Notes under the pieces: model-generated
The model's input: the letters and a program-made list of their open reading frames with translations, nothing else
Told to the model about the DNA's origin: nothing
The model's database searches: none
Position numbers and translations under genes: made by a program
Origin: Terana coerulea
Lineage: Eukaryota > Basidiomycota > Agaricomycetes > Polyporales > Phanerochaetaceae
Reading direction: 5' to 3'
Assembly (NCBI GenBank): GCA_024811115.1
Contig: JAKOGH010000660.1
Span: 1 to 64,000, forward strand
DNA: 64,000 nt
Shown: one piece after another, positions 58,250 through 64,000 of the stretch
Layout: each line of letters opens with the position of its first letter
Numbering within the stretch: the stretch's first letter is position 1

Positions 58250-61200
58250 ACAGACAATGATTTGAGCCTTTCTCAGAATACACATGAGGACATGCACAAA
58301 GAATATCAGCCCAGTGAAGACTATCAGACAGAGATACAGGCTCACGCAGATGACGAAGCCCTGCCGCATGACGACTATTTGTATGAAGCCCATCAAGCTC
58401 TCACTCCCATTGAATATTCCTCTCCACATCATCCTCGTCAGCCCTGGGCTATATGTGCACAGTTTCAGTAGCTATTCGCTTTCTCACCTCGATCAACCTG
58501 AGTTCAAGCCCTTTAGTTCTAAATATATACCATTTACGTCCCCATACAACTCCCACATCTCTGCCTACATGCATTTGGAACCCACAGAAAGCTGTGCTAC
58601 CAAGTGTATACTAATGAGGCCTGCTAGTGGCCAGTACTCAGTGAAAAGCCAGGGGACAGGCGTCCGCTTTTGCAACATCCCTCCATTTATCATGATGCTC
58701 CACCTGTATGCGGCCCTCTAGTTTCACCAAGACGATTGCCACTTCAGCGTGCAACTACCTTCCTTCAGAAACATTTCATGCTGTCTGGAGCAATAGCTGA
58801 GTATCATCAGAAGGTCCCAGCTCATCTCTCATTGTATCGCTCTGGCGTTGTACCTTAGTCTGTGCTGCTGCAGGCTCCTCATTCTTAGCATCTGAACCAT
58901 TACTATCACCAGTCACAGTATTCCAATTCTGATGCATGTTCTGTCTCCATTTATGTGTACAAAGCAAGCTCTGACTCCATACTGTTTACAGAATCATTTG
59001 TCTTGTCCTTCTTCTCATACAACAACACTGAATACGCAACCTCTCCACTGCACAAGCAATGCTTTAAACTCTCATTGGCTATGCCCACAGTCACTGCCAC
59101 CTCAGGCTTTATGCTGCAGTGGGCCACAGTGATCACAGCACCACAGAAACTAAGACCAACAGTACTAGCCAGCGCTATTAGGACGACTTTGCAGTATATG
59201 CTCTCAAAAATGACCAGTCACTCAGGTACTACCTGCTGCCAGCAGCTCAGTACCGTCCATCACCACTGCCCCATTTGTCCCAAGTATTTCGGAATGCATG
59301 CCCTGCCAGTGCTCAGTTATGGTCATATTGCCCTTAATCACTGCAGTATGCACATGAAGTACTTGGTAGTTTTTAAGCCGAACACTATGCACTAGTGCCA
59401 CATTTGCATCCGCCATTGTCACAGCCCATACATCATCGTCCTTACCATACCCATCATACACACCCACCTGTAATGAGTCACACGCTAGTCTAAGCTCATC
59501 ACTCTCCTTGTTATCAGCATTCTACTATGCAGGAAGAGGGGCTTAACCCAGACAATGTCAATTATTCAAACAGGCCCCAAAGACATGAGCTTCCTAGCAC
59601 CGAGGCCAAAGCTGGAGAACAGCGGGGCAACAAGTTGTGGCAGACAGTAAAATGAGTATTCTGGAATATAGAAACAGAGATATTAATGGGTATAAGAATG
59701 TGAAGAGCAGGTGCTTAAGCGTACTCAGGTGTGCTCAATGCAAGCAACTTGTCTGTCTGTTGATGCAGGGTACTAAAATCCAAGTTGCCTTGCCATGCCT
59801 CAATGTTTGGTGCTTGAAGGTTCAGCTCTCACATATACCATACTGTAATGCATATATCTTGCTCTCAATGTGTTTTAATAAAGATGGAATAGAGATTGTC
59901 CGATGGAAGCATTATGGTGTCTATTAACATCTTTGTCCTCCCAGTAGTAAACTGTCCCAAATTGAATTTGCAGCTATGGTGACTCAGGCTCAGATGTGTC
60001 CTGAAGCCAGTGCTCATGCTGTATGAATGGGAAGTATGGTGCCAGGGTCAATTCTACTTGGCCATATCAATCCTCAGCTTGCAGATCCCGAATGGGCAAG
60101 ATATCACATGCAACAAGTTCACAATCTGCTTGGCATTCAGCCAACTGGGAAGACCAAGTCTAGCTCTTTTGCTATCTTTGCAGATCTGGAGAGGCTTAAA
60201 GAGAAGCATGCACACTTTTATGTTGGTTTGCAGCTCACATGGCCAGTGTATATTTCACTCCAGTCCTCATTCATGTGACTCATTCTTTAAGAGGCTATTA
60301 GTGATTGGATCAGCTCACCCATAGAAAACTCGCCTGTATCAACACGTCATGGTTTTATAATGGATAGCTTTTAAGGGAATCTCTTTGCATCTGTGGTGTT
60401 CAACCTAGTGCTTAGTGCTTGGGTCTCTATTCTTTATACGTGGCTTGCGCATGAAGACACAGAGTCATACCACACGCACTTTTGTGAACTCAACAAACAC
60501 ATTGTTAATGCTGCAAGAGACAAATTTGATTGAAGGATGCTGTTGGGCATATGTCACAGATTGTTCTCTTACATATGCATATCTTTTACAGTTTTAAGCC
60601 ACTGGCATCTTCAGGTCTTTGCCTTTTTGCAGGCTCAGCGTGCTGGACATGAAGATGAGTATGCCAAAACCATGATAGCTATACTCATCAGGCAGTGAGC
60701 TGCTCAGCTCTCTCCATTATTGCTTGCTGATATGCGAGCACAGTACAAGGTAGAAGCTAGTGATATCCAATGTGGTTGCTTTATCCATTGGCATGGTTTT
60801 GTGAAACATGTGAAGCAAAACCACACGCTAGTACCTCAAGATGACCTGGATCTCTTCTTTGACTTCATGGACCACTTTCTATCACCTAATGAAACCTCCG
60901 ATGATTTTAATGATGCTATCACAAACTTCCAGTCTAGTTTTCCACTTCTTGACCCTTGGATTGATTGGTGGATCAAGCTCAAGATAGCTTTGATGATCTT
61001 CTCTGTGAAGCACACTATAGATCCAAAGCTTATAGAGTAAATTCCGGCAACCTCGAATTCTGTGGAAACACATCACTCGTTGCTCAGACATGCTGTTGGA
61101 ACAAAGCACAAGGGCATTATTGCATTTGAAAAACTCTTCCTCCACATTCAAGCATTTGAGACTCAATATCACACTATCAAGGGTGTGTATTTCAATTTTA

Positions 61201-62740
61201 AATTTTACAGTGTGAATATTCCTGATATCACCAGCAGATGGACACATTCAGACTAGCAGGCATATCAAAATTCCATGAAAGCCATCACAACTGAAGCAGT
61301 ACATCAATGATGGACGTGCACCAGACATAATGGAGGCATTAGTCCCTCTTATTGGCCTGAGGCACCCTGCTTCTGCTGCCACCCAGCATGATGAGCATGT
61401 AGCCACAGCAAGTACGTCAACTCAGCAAGTGCAATCCAACACCATTCAGACATTGCTAGAAGCAAATCAACTGCGTCTTCTCCAGTTTTATATGTTCAAG
61501 GACAACTTGTGTTACATTGATGTTGTCTTGGAGCTTTGGTTTTGCGCTTTTATTCTCTGGCCTTCAAGTACTTGTGATGCATTCATATGATTTATTCCCA
61601 AGGACTCCATTCTTGCTGCTATTTTTGCCATCATCAACGACATTTAGCCTGGATCTGAAAGCTTCTGCAGTGGCCACTGAGGTGGCCACAGCATTATGAG
61701 CAGGTCCATCAGCATTGAAGCCCAAGAAGCCCGTGGCAAAAAGAGGGCTCATGCTAAGACCAAGGGCAAGGGCAAACTCATGGTTGCAGAGACCTTGCCA
61801 GACTCTGAGCAAGGCCTTCACCTTCTTGCTGATGCTCAAGACACATCCCAAAATGAGATTGTGCTTAGCTGGAAGATGTATAGAAATGGCAATTTTGGAA
61901 ACCATATTCACTGGATGACTAAAGCCGTAATAGTGTGTACTCTATTTCTCTGAGACACCAGTGTTCTTGCTTCAGTGCATGATTGACAACTCAATCATTG
62001 CGAACTTTCTTTAGAATAACACCATTACATCAACGCAGTCGTACTTTGCCCTGCAACACTTTGCTGTGCACCAATGTTCCCAGGAGCACTATAATACAAG
62101 TCTTGAGTGTTCTTCGGTGCCAGTCCTCTCTCTCTGTGAGTGCAATGCCGTCTGCACAGCCAAAGCAGAAGACTGTAAAGAATCAGATGTTGACTTAGGA
62201 CTTTACCTCACCCATTTTATTCTCCATGACTCTGGACACCACGGCAGCAGTTGTAATCACAGATAGAAACTATTGGAGCAATAGTATATTGTCTGCTGCT
62301 ATGTTAACTGTGCACACTCATGTTACATTGTTGCTATTCAGACTGGATGGCCTGATATTCTACACATTATGCCAAAGACATGCGGCGATACTCCAAAGGC
62401 GTTTACTAGGCATGTATTGCCTTCGCTAGTACGCTTGCCAATTGAGGTTGTGGGGAAATCACAGTCTCGCTGCAAATTACCACTCGATGGAGCACTTCGC
62501 AACAGCAGGCTGCCAGCATCTGATGATGTTGTTTATCTGCTGGTTGGACATCAAATGTACAATCCCCAAACAAGGCATTTCACTTTGCAAGTTGTGTTCA
62601 GCAGATGCACATATCTGTACAACGATCTAGCACAAAATGGTCTGTTATGTGATATAGAGAGCGCTAATACAATCACTATGCCAAGTGAACAAGTGTTGCT
62701 TTTTTATTATCATCGATTATTTGATGTAGTGGTTGGTTAG
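58250..62740 (+). pseudogene. Decayed transposon-like multi-domain coding relic
   Basis: Protein-like plus-strand segments in changing frames. An acidic region comes first (58,262-58,470), then LSHLDQPEFKPF and YNSHISAYMHLEP (to 58,720). Further on are INPQLADPEWARYHMQQVH (60,080), LLLADMRAQYKVEASDIQCG (60,715), FFDFMDHFL, WIDWWIKLKIA, ETHHSLLRHAVGTKHKG (61,060) and APDIMEALVPLIGL (61,320). A stretch with YLLVGHQMYNPQTRHFTLQV and LFYYHR (62,540-62,740) recalls the C-terminal end of ubiquitin-peptidase-like folds. Frames are broken by many stops. It is reminiscent of large mushroom DNA transposon proteins, but I cannot name the family; function not assigned. Confidence 0.4.
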
Positions 62741-64000
62741 TTTACAATGCTTGTCATGCACCTTGCTAAAGAGTTTCATAGGTTATAGAGCAAGACAATA
62801 AATACTGGAGCATTACACTAATAGAACAGGCTCCCTTTTCCACTGGCTCTCTGATTCTTATTAATATTGCTTCGACACCCAGCCAGTCACTGCTACTGGT
62901 ACTCGGGCTGGCATACAACTGCTAGTGGGATCTTCTAAGGTAGAGCAAGAGAAGTTACAATCAGCAATGGTATGCTAATACACATGCATTTGTATATAGT
63001 CAGGTACAGACCCAGACTTGGCCTCTGCCGAAAGTGCCCAACTACCATGCAGCCGTGCTGCTTCGAACGTAATACCTTTCGAGTTACCCTTATACCAACT
63101 GTCACAGTGTCCAGCATATCCTCTGTTTGTGACGATGGTTTAGAATAGCAAGATGCAAAGTGGATCGCCCTGGTAGCAGGCTTTGAGAGCTCCAAGCCAG
63201 CTCGTAGCAGTCAATGTCATGTGCCAAGAGACTCGCATTTTGTCAATTGCATAGGTCTGTGCAAGAAGACCAGCGAGATAAGTACAATGATCCAGTGCAA
63301 TCATTGTTTTTACTAGTCTCACAAAGACTGCATTGAAGAGCAATTTGGATTGTGGGCCAACTACAACAAAGACAGTATCCAGTGGATTTGTTTAGAACGG
63401 TGTAATAATGCTTGCACGCTATTGTGGCATGAATGGCTGTAAGTATAATTTCCACCTAATCTACCAGCTCATAGTAACAGCATACTTACACTCATTGCAA
63501 TGTTTCCAGTCTGGGCAAATATGTGTTCCTACTACTAATGCATTTATGAAGTCGTCAACTTTACGCGGCAAAAATCCTATGTTGCAAAGAACAATACGTG
63601 ATAGTTGAATGGTATTACGGAAATATCTATAGTTATAAAAATAAGCCCGCTAGTAAGCGTGAGACAAATAACATACCAGTGCACCACTGCGCTGCTGCTA
63701 TGCAGTAACAAAAGTTCAAATTTTCTGATGCTTCAAAGGTAAGACACTGCTGTTGAGCTATATCAAGAAATTATACTGACTCTGAGTAGCATTTAAGCCT
63801 CCTCTGCTGGCTTGTCAGGCTAAGCAATGATGCTGTCAACTCTCACGGATATACCAATTCATCCATAATGAGGGTGCTTAAGGAGTCCTTCTATGCAATT
63901 CTGCAGATTCTGGCCGGCAACGCTACACACCCTATCATCCAGTGTTATGAGGACAAGGCATGTGTGAAGGACTTTATTGGTGTCAAGGTTGAACGCTCCA
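62741..64000. other. AT-rich tail with a truncated protein-like end
   Basis: No complete gene. From about 63,870 to the window edge a plus-strand frame reads MRVLKESFYAILQIL, then CYEDKACVKDFIG. It looks like coding sequence, possibly the start of the next relic, but is cut by the window end. Confidence 0.3.

Noticed and set aside
1..64000. CRISPR arrays, bacterial operons or rRNA genes
   Set aside because: No regularly spaced repeats, no rRNA signatures; gene structure is intron-rich eukaryotic.

Overview
The window looks like an agaricomycete (mushroom-forming basidiomycete) chromosome segment. Genes are broken by many introns of roughly 50-60 bp with GT..AG ends. The gene families are typical of that group: DUF6534-like membrane proteins, fungal-type P450s, a UbiA-family membrane enzyme and an adenylation-thiolation-reductase protein. 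The transposable elements are also fungal in character.

Layout. (1) 1-12.4 kb is a nest of transposons. It holds a decayed Ty3/gypsy element on the minus strand (2.9-9.0 kb), a Ty1/copia remnant, solo LTRs with 5-bp target duplications, a hAT-type MITE with an 8-bp duplication, and two 2.2-2.6 kb elements with TA duplications that carry a tRNA-like sequence and a GC-rich core. (2) 12.4-18 kb has two damaged P450 genes. The second is split at a splice donor by a young, compact LTR element (TRIM-like, 15,341-16,699). (3) 18-20 kb has tRNA-like, SINE-like sequences. (4) 20.1-54.3 kb is a gene-rich block: a Gfo/Idh/MocA oxidoreductase, a DHA1-type MFS transporter, a DUF6534-like protein (copy A), an alpha/beta hydrolase, a UbiA prenyltransferase or terpene cyclase, an MDR enoyl-reductase-like enzyme, a P450 remnant, an aldo-keto reductase, a GMC (aryl-alcohol-oxidase-like) flavoenzyme, a DUF6534-like protein (copy B, inverted) and an NRPS-like A-T-R carboxylic acid reductase. 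(5) 54.3-64 kb is AT-rich, with a solo LTR, another hAT MITE and a decayed transposon-like coding relic.

How the genes may work together (inference). UbiA enzyme, acid-reducing A-T-R enzyme, AKR, GMC alcohol oxidase, MDR double-bond reductase, hydrolase and MFS exporter read as a secondary-metabolite cluster. The chemistry fits making and redox-cycling an aldehyde, perhaps a prenylated aromatic one as in vibralactone- or ilicicolin-type pathways, or a terpenoid if the UbiA protein is a cyclase. No polyketide synthase or classical terpene synthase is seen in the window. The core is bracketed by a roughly 3.4-kb inverted duplication (24.25-27.64 and 46.64-50.0 kb), each arm holding one DUF6534-like gene behind the same palindromic promoter block. 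Three P450 loci are all damaged, and the NRPS-like and Gfo/Idh genes each seem to carry one frameshift, so the cluster may be decaying or the assembly may contain indels.
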